Of a stretch of 64,000 nt of DNA, positions 33,616 through 45,920 are shown piece after piece. The stretch comes from Ancistrus triradiatus (Eukaryota; Chordata; Actinopteri; Siluriformes; Loricariidae), in contig JAJAGP010002231.1 of the NCBI GenBank assembly GCA_025084515.1, positions 62,001 through 126,000 of the forward strand, written 5' to 3'. The translations under genes and the position numbers were made by a program. The notes below the pieces were generated by a model that had not been told where the DNA came from, did no database searches, and worked only from the letters and a program-made list of their open reading frames with translations. Within the stretch, counting starts at the first letter, position 1, and each line of letters starts with the position of its first letter.

Positions 33616-34460
33616 CAGTACTGTGCAAAAGTCTTACAGTCTATATTTTTCAGTTGATATTCTGCTTATTTTTTATTTACATTTTAGTGGTCACTGCACT
33701 TCTTGTTCTACAAATACAGATTATGGTCCATCTGTTTCACTACATACTTTGTTAGTGCCCTTTAATCTGTTCTCTAATGGCCAGGATCCCTAGAGGACCA
33801 AGTCAAGTCAAGTTAGATTTATTTATATAGCGTTTATTACAATGGAGCATTGTCTCAAATCAACTTTCAGGTACTATTTAGGTGATGGATCATTCTCAGC
33901 ACTGCAGTGACACTGATGTGGTGGTGTTATGTTAGAGTGTGTTGCACTATTATGAGTGGATCAGACACAGCAGTGCGGCTAGAGGTTTAAACTACCTCAG
34001 TGTCACTGCTGGACTGAACATAGCCCACCAGCCAAAAATGTCCAGCCACCAGCATTTTGTAGGCAGCATCCTGTGAGCACTGATGAAGGATTTGAGGATG
34101 ACTAACACAAATAACAGATGGGTTACTGTCTCTGACTTTACATCTACGGGCTGAACAATAAGGTGTATGTCTCTAATAAAGGGCACTATGATTGAACAGT
34201 TTTACAACTCCAGCAGCACTGCTGTGTCTGATCCAATTGTACCAGTATAACACACACTAACACACCACCACCACATCAGTGTCACTGCAGTGATGAGAAT
34301 GATCCACCACCCAAATAAACCTGATATTTGTAGTTCCTGGGAGTGTCCTACAGTCTGTAGATGTAGAACTACAAAGTGCAGTGACCACTACAACTTTAAA
34401 AAGAGTAAGCAGAATATACATTGAAAAATACAGAAAGCCTTAAACTTTAGGGCAGTACTG
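33616..34460. mobile_element. Fold-back MITE with ~250-bp inverted arms, TA target
   Basis: Left end cagtactgtgcaaaagtctt and right end …ggcagtactg are flanked by TA (33614-33615, 34461-34462). The arms pair over a long distance: gtggtcactgcacttcttg with its inverse near 34375, and ggatcattctcagcactgca with its inverse near 34290. The left arm is interrupted at about 33740-33867. TA duplication suggests a Tc1/mariner-mobilised element. No coding capacity. A second partial copy is at 38555. Confidence 0.85.
33797..33866 (-). mobile_element. LINE 3' tail inserted in the fold-back MITE
   Basis: On the plus strand: caagtcaagtcaagttagat then ttatttatatagcg, which on the minus strand is a LINE 3' end with an (ACTTG)n tail. 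It interrupts only the left arm of the MITE, so it inserted after the MITE. Confidence 0.6.
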
Positions 34461-34462
34461 TA

Positions 34463-36350
34463 CATTCCACATATACTGTATGTGGTAGTGCCACCCTATA
34501 TATTTTTGTGAGCTCTAGACTAGTGTAGCAGCAAATGTTCTCTGTGCTGCTTAGTTAGATTAGTGGGTTATCTGTGTTGAGGGTAGGATTTAGAATCTTT
34601 TGATTGGTACTTTCCTTTGGCACCATCCCCCTTATGCATTGCTGAATACAACTTCTATGAGCGCAGTCTCAAATTGTTGTATATATTTTTCTTTTAGTGT
34701 TAATAAACCTTTGGCATTTTTTTTCTGTCTAAACCGTCAGAGCTTTGTGTTTTTACTACAACCACCTCTACTAGCAGTATCCATCCATCTTTAACAGCCC
34801 ATTGTTATTGTCCCCTGCAACAACCTGGTACATGTGAGTGCCACCTAGCAGCAGAAATGCACACCACACACATCATCATCTCCAGCACAAATTCTCTTTA
34901 TTTTTATAAATATAAGGTATATTTTTACTTTATGTCTTCTGCTGCCACAGGAATGTATATACAACATCTTGAGAGAAATAGCTGGTTTGGCCCTGATGTT
35001 CTAATGTCATTTATATCTTGGCCTTGGCTGATCTAAAGCATCCTAAATGATCACTAAGCAGGCAAAAATCCATGTTGTTCTTCAGATCATTCTACTGTGT
35101 ATTGATATTTACAGACAAATAGCCATGATAATGATGCTGCAGCATCTTTTAAAGAACATCCCACTGATGAGCAGTAAATTATGAAAGCATTTTTCACTGA
35201 ATCATAAATTTGAATATTTATGAAATACTCTATTATATTGAAAAATTCATATTTACAGATATAACATACTGCAGATTTAAAACTCCATATTTTAACAAGA
35301 CAACTCACCATCCATCAGTAAACCTAATTAATAAACTTACAGTTACCATAAAGCACATTTTTACCACTGGATTTATTCGTCACTGTTGTGCGCACAAAAA
35401 TAAAACTCATTGTGCCCATCTAACAACGTATACTTGCTAAACCGCAAATATAAATAGACATACCTTAATTAAATGGCTGGGAAATAAAGGGGCTGCCTCA
35501 TTTCCTGAGAACACAATGCTGTAATAGCATGGGGGGGAACCCTTTCTTTAAGCCACCTGGTGCTTTGCCAGTAGAGTTCATCTTCTGTAGCTTCTCCTAC
35601 ACATAAGTACTCAGTAGATCATCTCAAAAGGTTCTGCTGTAATTTGCTGAAGCTGTATATTAAGAGAAGGATGGGCCAATTTTACAATGGTTGTTAGCAA
35701 CTTTCTATTTCAGTCTGCTGAGTAGTGCAGATGTCTGCACAAGAGGTGAATAAATCTGATTATAATAAGTTTGCTAATTTCAAACACTCCTGTTGATCAT
35801 TGGATTTATCAGTGTGTGCAATTATTAGCTGAAAGAAATGTCTAGATGCATGTCATTCTGAAATTTCATTGTTGGCGATGTGATAGTTATGTGCAATTAT
35901 GCATTTAAATGACCTGGGACTTGATTTCTGAAATGACCTATAACTGTTACGTTCATTCTGAGCAGCACAGTTCCTAGAAAATTCACATCATCCCTGAAGA
36001 TAGATCATGATACAGAGCAGTTATTTGCTGATAATACCTGAACCTAGAGAAAGAGTGCCATCAGAGGACTCGGTGGCCTTGATACACCAAGGTTTTAGAA
36101 GTGCAAGAACAGCATGCTCACACACACACAGACACACTGATTTTGCTCTGCCTGTGGTGATTGTACCAGGAAGACCTACAAAAATACAACTTCAGTTGAA
36201 TTATCAGCTTCATATACACTATATAGCAAACAGAAAATATAAAACACCTTATAATTAGTATGTTTAGGTTTCTTATCCACACCAGTGTCAAACAAGTGCA
36301 AAAAATAGAAAATGTATTCACATAACATGTACCAGGTGTTTAATTAACAG
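34463..36350. other. No gene or clear repeat seen
   Basis: Mostly unique-looking AT-rich DNA. A higher-complexity patch at about 35480-35900 (aaatggctgggaaataaagg; acacaatgctgtaatagc) has no repeat features and could be conserved non-coding DNA. No exon recognised. Confidence 0.4.
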
Positions 36351-36352
36351 GT

Positions 36353-36353
<1 letters not shown>

Positions 36354-36412
<59 letters not shown>
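36354..36412. repeat. (TA)n microsatellite
   Basis: About 29 uninterrupted TA units abutting the truncated left side of the Tc1-G element. Confidence 0.95.
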
Positions 36413-36416
<4 letters not shown>

Positions 36417-37690
36417 TGAAGGTGTTTATTTTTAAGGGAGAAAAAAATACAAACCTACATGGCCCTGTGTGAAAAAGTGATTGCCATCCCACTTATTAAA
36501 ACATAACTTAACTATGGTTTATCACACCTGAGTTCACTGTCTCTAGTCACACCCAGGCCTGATTATTGCCTCACCTGTTCTCAATCAGGACATCACTTAA
36601 CCTCCTCATTACCCTCCTCGGAGCTCTGATTTTTTATGTATAAAAACTGAGCACCATCTTTGAACAGGAGGTATTTGTGTTTTTGTGAAATGCTCAAGAG
36701 TGTCTTCAGATGAGGACTGAGTTAAGCAGAATGAAGTATGAGGAGAAGCAAACCCAAAACGTCATGTCCTCATGTGGGGATGCGAGGTCTCAGGAGGTTA
36801 AATAGGGCCTGCCTGACAAAGTGAAGTACACCAAAAGATCCTTAAAAGCTACACATCATGCTGAGATCCAAAGAAATTCAGGAACAATTAAGAAAGAAAG
36901 TAGGGATATACAGCCATTTCTAAAGCTTTGGGACTCCAGTGAACTACAGTGAGAGCAATTATCCACAAATGGCGAACACATGGAACAGTGGTGAACCAAA
37001 ATTACCCCAAGAGCGCAGAGACGACTCATCCAAGAGGTCACAAAAGACCCCACAGAAATGGTACAATTATACCAACAGTAAAATATGGTGGTGGTAGTGT
37101 GATGGTCTGGGGCTGTTTTGCTGCTTCAGGACCTGGAAGACTTCTGTGATAAATGGAACTATGAATTCCTGCTGTATACCAAAAAATCCTGAAGGAGAAT
37201 GTCCGGCCATCTGTTTGTGACCTCAAGCTGAAACAAAACTTGGGTTCTGCACAGGACAATGATCCAAACACACCAGCAAGTCCACATCTGAATGGCTGAA
37301 GAAAAACAAAATGAAGACTTTTGGGGTGGCCTAGTCAAAGTCCTGACCTGAATCCTACTGAGATGCTGTGGCATGACCTTAAAAAGGCCCATTCATGCTC
37401 GAAAAGCCTCCAAAGTTATCGCAAACGCTTGCTTGCAGTTGTTGCTGCTAAGGGTGGGCCCAACCAGTTATTAGGTTTAGGGGGCAATCACTTTTTCACA
37501 CAGGGCCATGTAGGTTTGGATTTTTTCTCTCTTAATAACTTTAAAGTTTACTTGTACCGTCTTTGACTAATACTTAAACTAATAACTAATACTTAAATTG
37601 TTTAATGGTTCAGAAACACTTAAGTGTGCAAAAAAAAAAAAAAAATGCACAAAAAAAGGAAGGGGGAAAACACTTCTTCACACCACTGTG
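36413..37690 (+). pseudogene. Tc1-G transposon, decayed, carrying a nested MITE
   Basis: Subterminal inverted repeats ggccctgtgtgaaaaagtga (about 36461-36480) and its inverse tcactttttcacacagggcc (about 37488-37507) are present. The right end finishes ttcttcacaccactgtg at about 37689. Coding remnants on the plus strand: MLRSKEIQEQLRKKV (ATG 36858), VRAIIHKWRTHGTVVN, PTVKYGGGSVMVWGCFAASG, QSPDLNPTEMLWHDLKKA. The middle, including the first catalytic Asp, is deleted, and frameshifts are frequent. The outer left terminus is lost into (TA)n. A TTAA-flanked MITE sits at 36601-36797. Confidence 0.9.
36601..36797. mobile_element. piggyBac-type MITE (197 bp) with TTAA duplication
   Basis: The Tc1-G sequence is interrupted exactly between TTAA (36597-36600) and TTAA (36798-36801). 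The insert starts cctcctcattaccctcctc and ends gaggtctcaggagg, so its outer 6 bases (CCTCCT/AGGAGG) are inverted copies. A duplicated TTAA target is the mark of piggyBac-type transposition. No coding sequence; it must have moved with transposase supplied in trans. Confidence 0.85.
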
Positions 37691-37832
<142 letters not shown>

Positions 37833-37987
37833 ATCATGTATGTTGATTTTCTAAAGATTTCGGAAATACTCAAAAACAGTACAGTTTAACTGTTGTCCAA
37901 ATGTACCAAAGCCCATTCTGTTCTACTGGGAAACCTCATTCTGGCATCTTCAGCTCTCCTACTTTCTATGGAATATGGCTTAATATA

Positions 37988-37996
37988 TAGTCTCTC

Positions 37997-38063
<67 letters not shown>

Positions 38064-38066
38064 TCT
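37988..38066. repeat. (CT)n microsatellite
   Basis: CT dinucleotide run with occasional CC/TT interruptions, followed by a short A run. Confidence 0.9.
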
Positions 38067-38214
38067 TAAAAAAAAAAAAACACAGCGAACAAAATTACTT
38101 TTTACTATTTTCTTGACCTCCCCTAAAATGGGGCTAGCAACGCCTATGATGTGCGCACATATATAACACAATCGTCGGTAACATCACCTGTGGTATCTGC
38201 CACCAAGACAGTAG

Positions 38215-38415
38215 CTACATCTACATCTACAGCATTTAGCAGACGCCCTTATCCAGAGCGAACTTTACAATTCATACAACCTTACAATCCAAGCCATTGT
38301 GGGTAAGGGTCTTGCTCAAGGAGCCCAACAGTGGGCAGCTTGGCAGAGGTGGGATTTGAACCCTGGACCTACTGGTCCAAAGTCCAGGTACCTTACCCAC
38401 TATGCTACTGAGATT
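38215..38415 (-). mobile_element. tRNA-derived SINE, minus orientation
   Basis: Reverse complement shows an A-box-like word (tagcatagtgg), a B box (ggttcaaatcc at 38353-38363 on the minus strand) and the tail ctctggataagggcgtctgc, then tgctgtagatgtagatgtag. Same family as 5840. Confidence 0.85.
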
Positions 38416-38554
38416 CTGGGGAATTTGGACGTCAAATCAACACATTGAATTATTTGTCATGTCATGGCAGAGTGCATTATCCTGCTGAAATACTGCTGTC
38501 ACCTCCCAAACACGTTGTTAGTCATCCCCCTTTACTCTGTTTCTCTATGGTCAG

Positions 38555-38945
38555 GACCCTCACAGGAAGCACCCACAGATCAGGTACTATTTGGATGTGG
38601 ATCATTCTCAGGACTGCAGTGAAACAGTTGCTCTGGATTTTAAAACACCTCCGTGTCACTGCTGGGACTGAACATAGTCCACCAGCCAAAAATGTCCAGC
38701 CACCAGCACTGTGTAGGCAACATCCCCGGTAGCAATGATGAAGGGATTTGAAGATGACTAACACCAAACTGTGCAACAACAGATCAGCTACTGTCTCTGA
38801 CTTTACATCTACAAGGTGGAGCACTATGGTATATGTGTCTGATAGAGTACATTAGTAAGTGAACCAGTGTTTAAAAACACCAGCAGCACTGCTGTATCTG
38901 ATCCTATTCTAACCAGCTCCACATATAGTAACACACAACAAATCA
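38555..38945. mobile_element. Second, partial copy of the fold-back MITE
   Basis: Shares with 33870-34300 the ordered words ggatcattctca, ccgtgtcactgctgg, caaaaatgtccagccaccag, tctctgactttacatctaca and accagcagcactgctgt. The terminal cagtactg arms are missing or worn away. Confidence 0.75.
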
Positions 38946-39795
38946 GTCTCTATCATGTAAATAAAGTATGCGCTTCAGTTCTTACAATTGCCTTCAAAGT
39001 TTCTTTGATCCAAAGAATGTTGTAAAATTATTTCAGTATTTTAACTATAATTTGAATATGATCTAATATGCAGAACATTTTTGTGTACATTACATATGGC
39101 TATGAAAAGCTCAGTGAATTAGTACTTGTCTGAAGTATGAACTCTTATTTTCGCTTAAACAGTTTTCCAGGTCTTGCTCAAAATTCTTGCTTCTATATTC
39201 TGAATGAGTAAATGTACAGGTATAAGTCCAACATCTATTTTTGTGTCAGCAGGCTGCCTCACACCTCTGGGCTGTTAGAGAATTTGCAGCAAGGTACAGT
39301 GCATATTACTTGGGGTCATAGCTAATTCGAATACCTCTGTCCCCAAGGAAATGATAACCCCCTGGAACTGGTTAGCGCTTCTAATTAATTTACTGCCACT
39401 GTGCCTATAAATGAATGTGGACAGTTTTGTCAGACAGAGGGCACAGCTCCGAGGCACAATGCCAGGAAACTGAAACCTGCTGACTCTGCTTCTTCTGAGC
39501 TGCATATCATTGTCTCAGCATTTCCACTACAACAGTGTACCTTGGCTCATATCCAAACCCATGTAACTCCTACATTAGTCCACAAATGTAAATTTAAGAA
39601 CATTTGCACATTTGTATTGCACATTCAAATTGTGCACACATCTACTGGCATCTGGTGTGTAGTCTTTTGTTGTATTCATTTACCTTCGTCTTGTTACTTG
39701 TCTCATTATGGTCAAGATTCTGAGAAACCGGCCTGTTTTTTGTCTCGTCTTGTCTCGGAGTTATCTATATATATATATCTATCTATATATATATA
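38946..39795. other. No gene seen; high-complexity unique patch
   Basis: 39240-39560 is compositionally balanced, non-repetitive sequence (aatttactgccactgtgcc; ttagcgcttctaattaat). A 172-codon plus-strand frame (39401-39919) runs into TA repeats and has no domain, so it is not called. It could be conserved regulatory DNA, which cannot be tested here. Confidence 0.4.
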
Positions 39796-39885
39796 CTGCA
39801 AACCAACAGCCTTGGTGATGTTTGAGTTGTTGATCTGCCTTTTTAGGAGGATTCCTAATAATACATTGCATATACTGTATATACG

Positions 39886-39925
<40 letters not shown>

Positions 39926-39938
39926 TATATATGTTATT

Positions 39939-39971
<33 letters not shown>

Positions 39972-40037
39972 GTATATATGTATATATAGGAGGATTCCTA
40001 ATAATACATTGCATATACTGTATATACTGTATATTAC

Positions 40038-40103
<66 letters not shown>

Positions 40104-40180
40104 ATACATTCCTAATAATAATAATACATTCCCAATAAATACATTGAATATACTGTATATACGTATATATATATATATAC

Positions 40181-40262
<82 letters not shown>

Positions 40263-40351
40263 GTATATACAGTATATGCAATGTATTATTAGGAATCCTC
40301 CTAAAAAGGCAGATCAACAACTCAAACATCACCAAGGCTGTTGGTTTGCAG
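39796..40351. repeat. Large inverted repeat with (TA)n core
   Basis: The left arm (39796-39888) starts ctgcaaaccaacagccttgg; the right arm (40260-40351) ends with its exact inverse. Over about 90 bp the arms appear almost perfectly complementary, including the words ttaggaggattcctaataat and gcatatactgtatatacgta. The core is mostly TA, with a further direct partial copy of the inner arm (aggaggattcctaataatac) at 39988. Likely a MITE that captured or expanded TA arrays. It would form a very stable hairpin. Confidence 0.85.
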
Positions 40352-41735
40352 CACTGTCACCCCAGTTGGTATCACTGTGCTAGCAATGTAAGTTTTGAGT
40401 TGCTTTCTAAGTTTCTAATTTTGAGTTGGTTTCCACCATGTTCTGTCAGGCTTCCAGCGTAGTGGCCTGGTGAAGACTCTTGCCACTGGACTCTGTTCTG
40501 AATTTCAGAATTCCTCGGCTGGGTTTTTGGCACACAAACAAAGGATCCAACAGTGTGAAAAGATTGTTCATAGTATTATTGTTCTTAGCTGCACCATTTT
40601 CAGTGGTGCAGAGTCATAGCTTAATGAGCACAAGCAAATAATGTAGAGTGATACACATTTAAAATTTTCTATCTTCTGTTTTTCTACAAAGGCATACATA
40701 CCTACTTCTCATGGCTATTAAGAAAATGTTCATTTTTCATGTTCAAGTTTTTCATAGTCACGTTTTTCACGCAGTTATATTTTTACAACATGACATGACT
40801 TGGAATGTTTCTAACATCAAATAATGCCAAATTATTTCATTCAGAATTTTATGTTGCTAAATTTTTAAGCATTTCTGTATCGTTTATGTATCGCTACATA
40901 ATGGCACCACAAAACATTTCTGGACTTTGAAAAGTGCAAATGAAAATGTGTTCATATTAAATGTGGCACTGTACAGTAATGTCATAAATACAATGTATTG
41001 TTACATTATTTAAAAAAAAACAATGCACTTCGTCACAAAAAACACGTTGTAATTTATTCACAAGTCACATTATAAACAAAGTTATGAACAGTTGCGGTTA
41101 AGGTGAGAAGGGAACAGTCAACTTTATTTAATTCAAACAAAATCACACTTGCTCATTAGGATTTGTGTGGATTTTGTGTGCCATTAGATTGTCTACAAAT
41201 GACTAACACTATAATATTCTTATTGGTAATTATTATTACCAATTACCTGAATTGAGCAGGATACATATTGGAAGATCACTGTTAGTCACTGTCCTCAACA
41301 CAGCCAAGGGCAAAATGTTGAATGTATGTCCAGAAAGCAGTCAGGCACACGTCAGACTGGATTAAGCTAGCAAGGTCTGTGATCCACATTCCTTATTAAA
41401 TTTCACAGCACCATAATGGACTACGCTTTTGTAAGTAGGGTTCACTTAAAGCAAAACTCTGCACTGTGTTGAGTAAAAAGGAGACAGGACAAAGGCTGCC
41501 TTAGAGCGGAGGAATGCATTAAAGCATATTTTGTTATAGATACACCAGTTACAATCCATCAGCAGACTTGCCTAACCAGTGCTCAGGCCCTTTGGGGCTT
41601 TGATTACAGTTCTTTTAAAATGACAAACACTGTTTTAAATGCAAAAATTATTTGAAATACTACTAATACTATTTAAAATACTATTTTTGGGATCTGAATA
41701 GCAATAGTATCAGTTATTATGTATTGCAACTTACA
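40352..41735. other. No gene seen
   Basis: AT-rich, apparently unique. No exon, domain or named repeat identified. Confidence 0.45.
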
Positions 41736-41737
41736 GG

Positions 41738-42700
41738 GAGTGTCAAAAGTAAGGAAACATCCATATAAAATGCAACTGTGGAGGAAGGGGGAAACGTCAG
41801 GCCATGTCATCAACATGGCGGCCATCTTGAATGACACATCAAATGGGTGGAGAATTTCACCAGAAAAACAATGGTGTGCTTTGTGTTAGCATAACTTTCT
41901 TTTGTTCTTCTATTCGTTCTCATGTTCAACAGTGATATTATGTGAAACCAGAAAATTGACCATAAGGTCATCCTTTTCTACAATTCCTGATGAACCTGAA
42001 TGCTAACACAAGCATCAACAATTTTTTTTAGAAGAACAACATTCGATATCTTCACAGAGTATACAAGTGGCTTGACATCCCAACACTTCCCAAATTCAAA
42101 GGGATTAAATCAGGAGAATGTGCATTCAATTGGACCCCTACAACCAGTCCACTTTTGGGGAACTACACAACAAGATAGTCTCTGACAACAACATAATGAG
42201 ATCCATAATGAGGCAGGGTGTCATCTTGGAAGAAATCAGAAAATAAGAATTGCATCCTCTGACAAGAATGAAGGTAACGTCTTTATCTAATGTCCTTGCG
42301 TTACAGTCTGCTGTTAATGATTTTAGGTGAGGGAACCATGTTAGATGGATCAGTCCAATGAGTTTTTGCATCCAACCAGCATCAGTGATTCTGTTTGTTG
42401 ACTAAACCATTCATAAATAATTTTGCTTCATGACCGAAAAGCACCTGATAGGGAAACCAAGTGTTTATCTGATGTTGCTGTGTCAACCATTCTGCAAATT
42501 CTACCAGACAGCCTGGGAGCCTGGGTTATCTTCAGTCAGGGGTTACAGCATCTGATTTTTGCAAGTATGCCATTTATGGGCTGACAAAATTCGCTGACTT
42601 GAGGCAAGGTAAGATTCCAGAGACAGATGACGAATAGTACGATGTGGGCTCTTGCTGAATGAGCATTTTTGGTCATCCAACTTTCGGTTTACCGGAGACA
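41738..42700. mobile_element. Possible decayed DNA transposon
   Basis: Left edge tgtcaaaagtaaggaaac resembles Tc1/mariner-type termini. The block from 42000 to 42640 (gtccacttttggggaactac; cctgataggg) has the feel of a reversed transposase, but no motif (DDE, HTH) could be read and no matching right end was found. Low confidence. Confidence 0.3.
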
Positions 42701-43451
42701 GAAACTGTTACTTAGAATTTGGCAAGAAGTTGGGCAAATGCACTGTGGGTAATGGGAGGCCTGTTTGGGTGACATTGGTTGAAATCATTTACCAGAAAAG
42801 TGGACGATCTCAACACGTTCTTCTTGGGAAAATGCCACCCTTCACATCACCTATACAAAATAAAAATCATTGTTTGAGGATGCACGTGAATGATGTTACA
42901 ATACCATTAAGTACACCATTGTTTTTATTGTTTTTATATTGTATTTCTTTCTTAGTTGGAATAATTATATAAAGCTGGTATTCTAATTTAGAAATAAATA
43001 CTGTGAAATAATGAAAATATTACATATCACTGATGGATGTGCAATGATAGGGTTTTAGAGAGGGAAAAAACTAGATGTGAGCGCTAAATGGCAAGACAGC
43101 TTTAGTGTAAGAGATTAAACTGTTGTGTCAGCTCTCTGTATATTTATTGTATATGTCATCAAACTTTGCCTGTTCAAACTTACTTTGAAGCTGCACATTG
43201 ATTAAGCAAGATGCTAAGAAATCATTAACCCAAATATGTCTTCAGAAGTAAAACATTTAATGTTACTAACTTATACAACAAATACAACAATTAGCAGTGA
43301 TGAGTAAAATCTAAACTGAACCCTTTTTTTGGCAGGACCACAATCTGTCTTTAAAAGTGTCAGTTTGCGTGATTACACTGTGATGCAGTTTTATAACTAA
43401 TCCTCTAGTGTTTTTTCTCCCAAGCATCTTAGATAAATTGGCACAGGATAC

Positions 43452-43603
43452 TTTGACAGCATTTAGCAGATGCCCTTATCCAGAGCAACATACAACTAAT
43501 AGTCTTACATAGTGCAGTCCAAGCAACTGAGGGCTGAGGGCTTTGCTCAAGGGCTGAAGGGTTATAGCTTGGCAGTGCTAGGACTTGAAACCATCAACCT
43601 TTG
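43452..43603 (-). mobile_element. tRNA-derived SINE, worn, minus orientation
   Basis: Minus strand keeps the tail ctctggataagggcatctgc, ccttgagcaaagccc and a damaged B box (ggtttcaagtcc). Same family as 5840. Confidence 0.65.
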
Positions 43604-43845
43604 GGTGAACAATATAATGTCTTAACACAAAGTTACGTAAAAGCACATTATATTGAAAATGTAACTAAATCTGAAATGAATGAGTGGGAGTGTAAGGTAT
43701 GGCCTTTTCTGATTCACTAATGCTGACATCTAACACAAAATTGATGCAGAATGAAAAATAATGTATACCCTTGGTTAAATGCTCTGGAGCTGAAGTCTGA
43801 CAGAAATGAACAATTACTACTTTGTCTTCTTAGAGATCATCAATC

Positions 43846-43877
43846 TCTAGTCTCTCTCTCTCTCTCTCTCTCTCTCA

Positions 43878-43911
<34 letters not shown>
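43846..43911. repeat. (CT)n(CA)n compound microsatellite
   Basis: About 14 CT units run directly into about 18 CA units. Confidence 0.95.
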
Positions 43912-43915
<4 letters not shown>

Positions 43916-43939
43916 TACGTAATATTACTCTAGGTAATT

Positions 43940-44085
43940 TATGCACCTACACCTAAATCCTAACCTTAAACACGGTATCCTAAACTTGTGACTAGCAAAA
44001 TCCCCACAGTGTTAATACTGGCTATTTCTATCCTTGTGGGGACATTGGGTCCTCACAATGACATATAAACTTCACACACACAGAC
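43940..44085. repeat. Dispersed repeat (ccttgtggggacattggg type)
   Basis: Contains the near-palindromic pair aatccccacagtg and ccttgtggggacattgggtc then ctcacaatgac, a short dispersed repeat usually found beside CA repeats in fish genomes. Function unknown. Confidence 0.45.
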
Positions 44086-44224
44086 ACGCCAAAATGTTTC
44101 TGTGTGGCTTCCGAAGTTACTTCAACCATCTTCCCATAGCTACAATCAATGTCTTTAATGACAAACTGTCATACCCCTTTGGACAAGGGATCAGTAGAAA
44201 AAATCAAGAAAAATGTAATCATAA

Positions 44225-44415
44225 TATAGCAGAAGTAGTGGTGACAGCAGCAAAAGTAGCAGTAGTAGTAGTAATAGTAGCAGTAGTACTAACAGAAAAG
44301 TATCAGAAGTACAAACACTAGCTGTAGCAGTATTACTGGTTGTATAAGTACTGGTAGTGGTTGCAGAAGTAGCAGTACTTGTAGCAGTGATAGTAGTAGT
44401 AACAGTAGCTGAAGA
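44225..44415. repeat. Imperfect (AGT/AGC)n trinucleotide region
   Basis: Runs of agtagtagt, agcagtag and similar units with interruptions; the plus-strand 95-codon frame across it (44034-44321) is low complexity and not a gene. Confidence 0.8.
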
Positions 44416-45918
44416 AATACAGATACTCCCAGATTTTACATGGTTCGACTTACATTATTTTGACTTACAAATACAATAATAATAACATTAAAACACATAA
44501 CACATGTGATGAGCACTGGGAAACATAGTGTGTAGTTGTATAATAACCATTTTATGTTTTTCCCTGTGATAATTGCACCACTGGGGAGAACAATAACCAA
44601 ACAGGTCTGTCCTCTCTCAGACGCAGTCAGTTGTGTCTGTGGGTGATGCCTGGTACAGTGATGGTAGTATTAACAGTAGTAATATTAATAATAGTTGTAG
44701 TAGACTCTAACAGAAATCACAAAGATAGCATTGTGTCCATACTTTGACAGTACATTTGGCTAAGGCTCTACAGGACTACTGGATACTAATGTCATTTCAC
44801 AATTCAGTTTTCAGGCCACTGCTTCCTAAGTGCTTTCAGTATATACAATGGCCCTAAACCATCCCTGTTTTTATAATTGTTCTGGCCTGCTCCATTTACA
44901 AAGGAATTAGGCCTGGATAGGGTGACTGAGTGGCCTATTAAGTGTCCTAGTTAATGTGGAAAATTGATTTTCCACTGTATTTGACTCTTCTTAAGTTTAG
45001 AGGAAAATAGATGTACAAGTACATTTAGGGTGAGTACCCACTAATTTTCCTTGGTGACCATCCCTGACACATCTGTTTCATAATTAGCTCATGTTAACAC
45101 AGCAGCACAAAAATGACTATTTTAATTGTACCACACAAACTGAGTGGTATGTGAATGTCGATACAGAACTCACTGAAGTTCAACTGACTAGGACATTTAA
45201 AAATGTGAATTTACTTGAGTAATTGACCTGTGTGCTCATTTACTGAGAGGGGCAAAACATCAACAATCAATGTCCTTCAGGAGCTTGTGGCCATAAATGT
45301 TGGACAGAATAACAATGATGTGTTGGATTGCCAGAAATCAAGAGGCTTCCAATGCATTTTCACCATGCAGCTGGATTCACCTATTAGCCAACAGGACATG
45401 TGAATGTGACACAGAGTATAGCGCTGTCCTGTGGGGATGGTAACTGATAGAAACAGGAAGGTGAAAGCCAGAGCCCAGGAGCCAATATCGGTTCTTTCAG
45501 TGGAGGAACTGTCAGTGTGACAAGCTGCTTGGCAGCATAATTAAAACGCCAAGCCTGTTGTGCTTACACAGGTGGCTACCAATGAGGCTTACTGCAGAGC
45601 TTGCTAACATGTTAAACATGCATGACTTAACAATTTGTTTCCTGATGGCACAAATGTCAGCCATGAGATGTTCTCAGACTGGAGTAAATCAGCATATTCA
45701 TTAGACATCTCACTCTGCAATACCCCCAAAACACAGATTCACAAATAGCATTTGGTGCCACACCTGAGGACAGTAGATGCAAGTTGGTGAGAACATGACA
45801 GAAAAGTGGTGGATGATATTTTTAATGCCTAACAAAATTGCCCCGAGCTTAAGCAATTGCGTCCATGGTGAAATGGACATGTTGTGTATGAATACAAAAA
45901 TCTTAATATCATGTGATC
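44416..45918. other. No gene seen; candidate non-coding conserved stretch at 45230-45700
   Basis: Around 44430-44470 a short word set (gattttacatggttcgactt; cttacattattttgactt) may be a worn MITE end. The stretch 45230-45700 is non-repetitive and GC-balanced with no open frame. No exon recognised. Confidence 0.4.
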
Positions 45919-45920
45919 TA

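Noticed and set aside
33992..34186. Minus-strand frame VQPVDVKSETVTHLLFVLV, also at 38522-38824
   Set aside because: The same frame occurs in two copies of the fold-back MITE; it is a repeat, not a gene family.
37980..38171. Arg/Glu-rich frame on the minus strand
   Set aside because: Translation of a (CT)n microsatellite.
39401..39919. 172-codon frame
   Set aside because: The last third is TA-microsatellite code (IYIYIY…); the first part has no recognisable domain.
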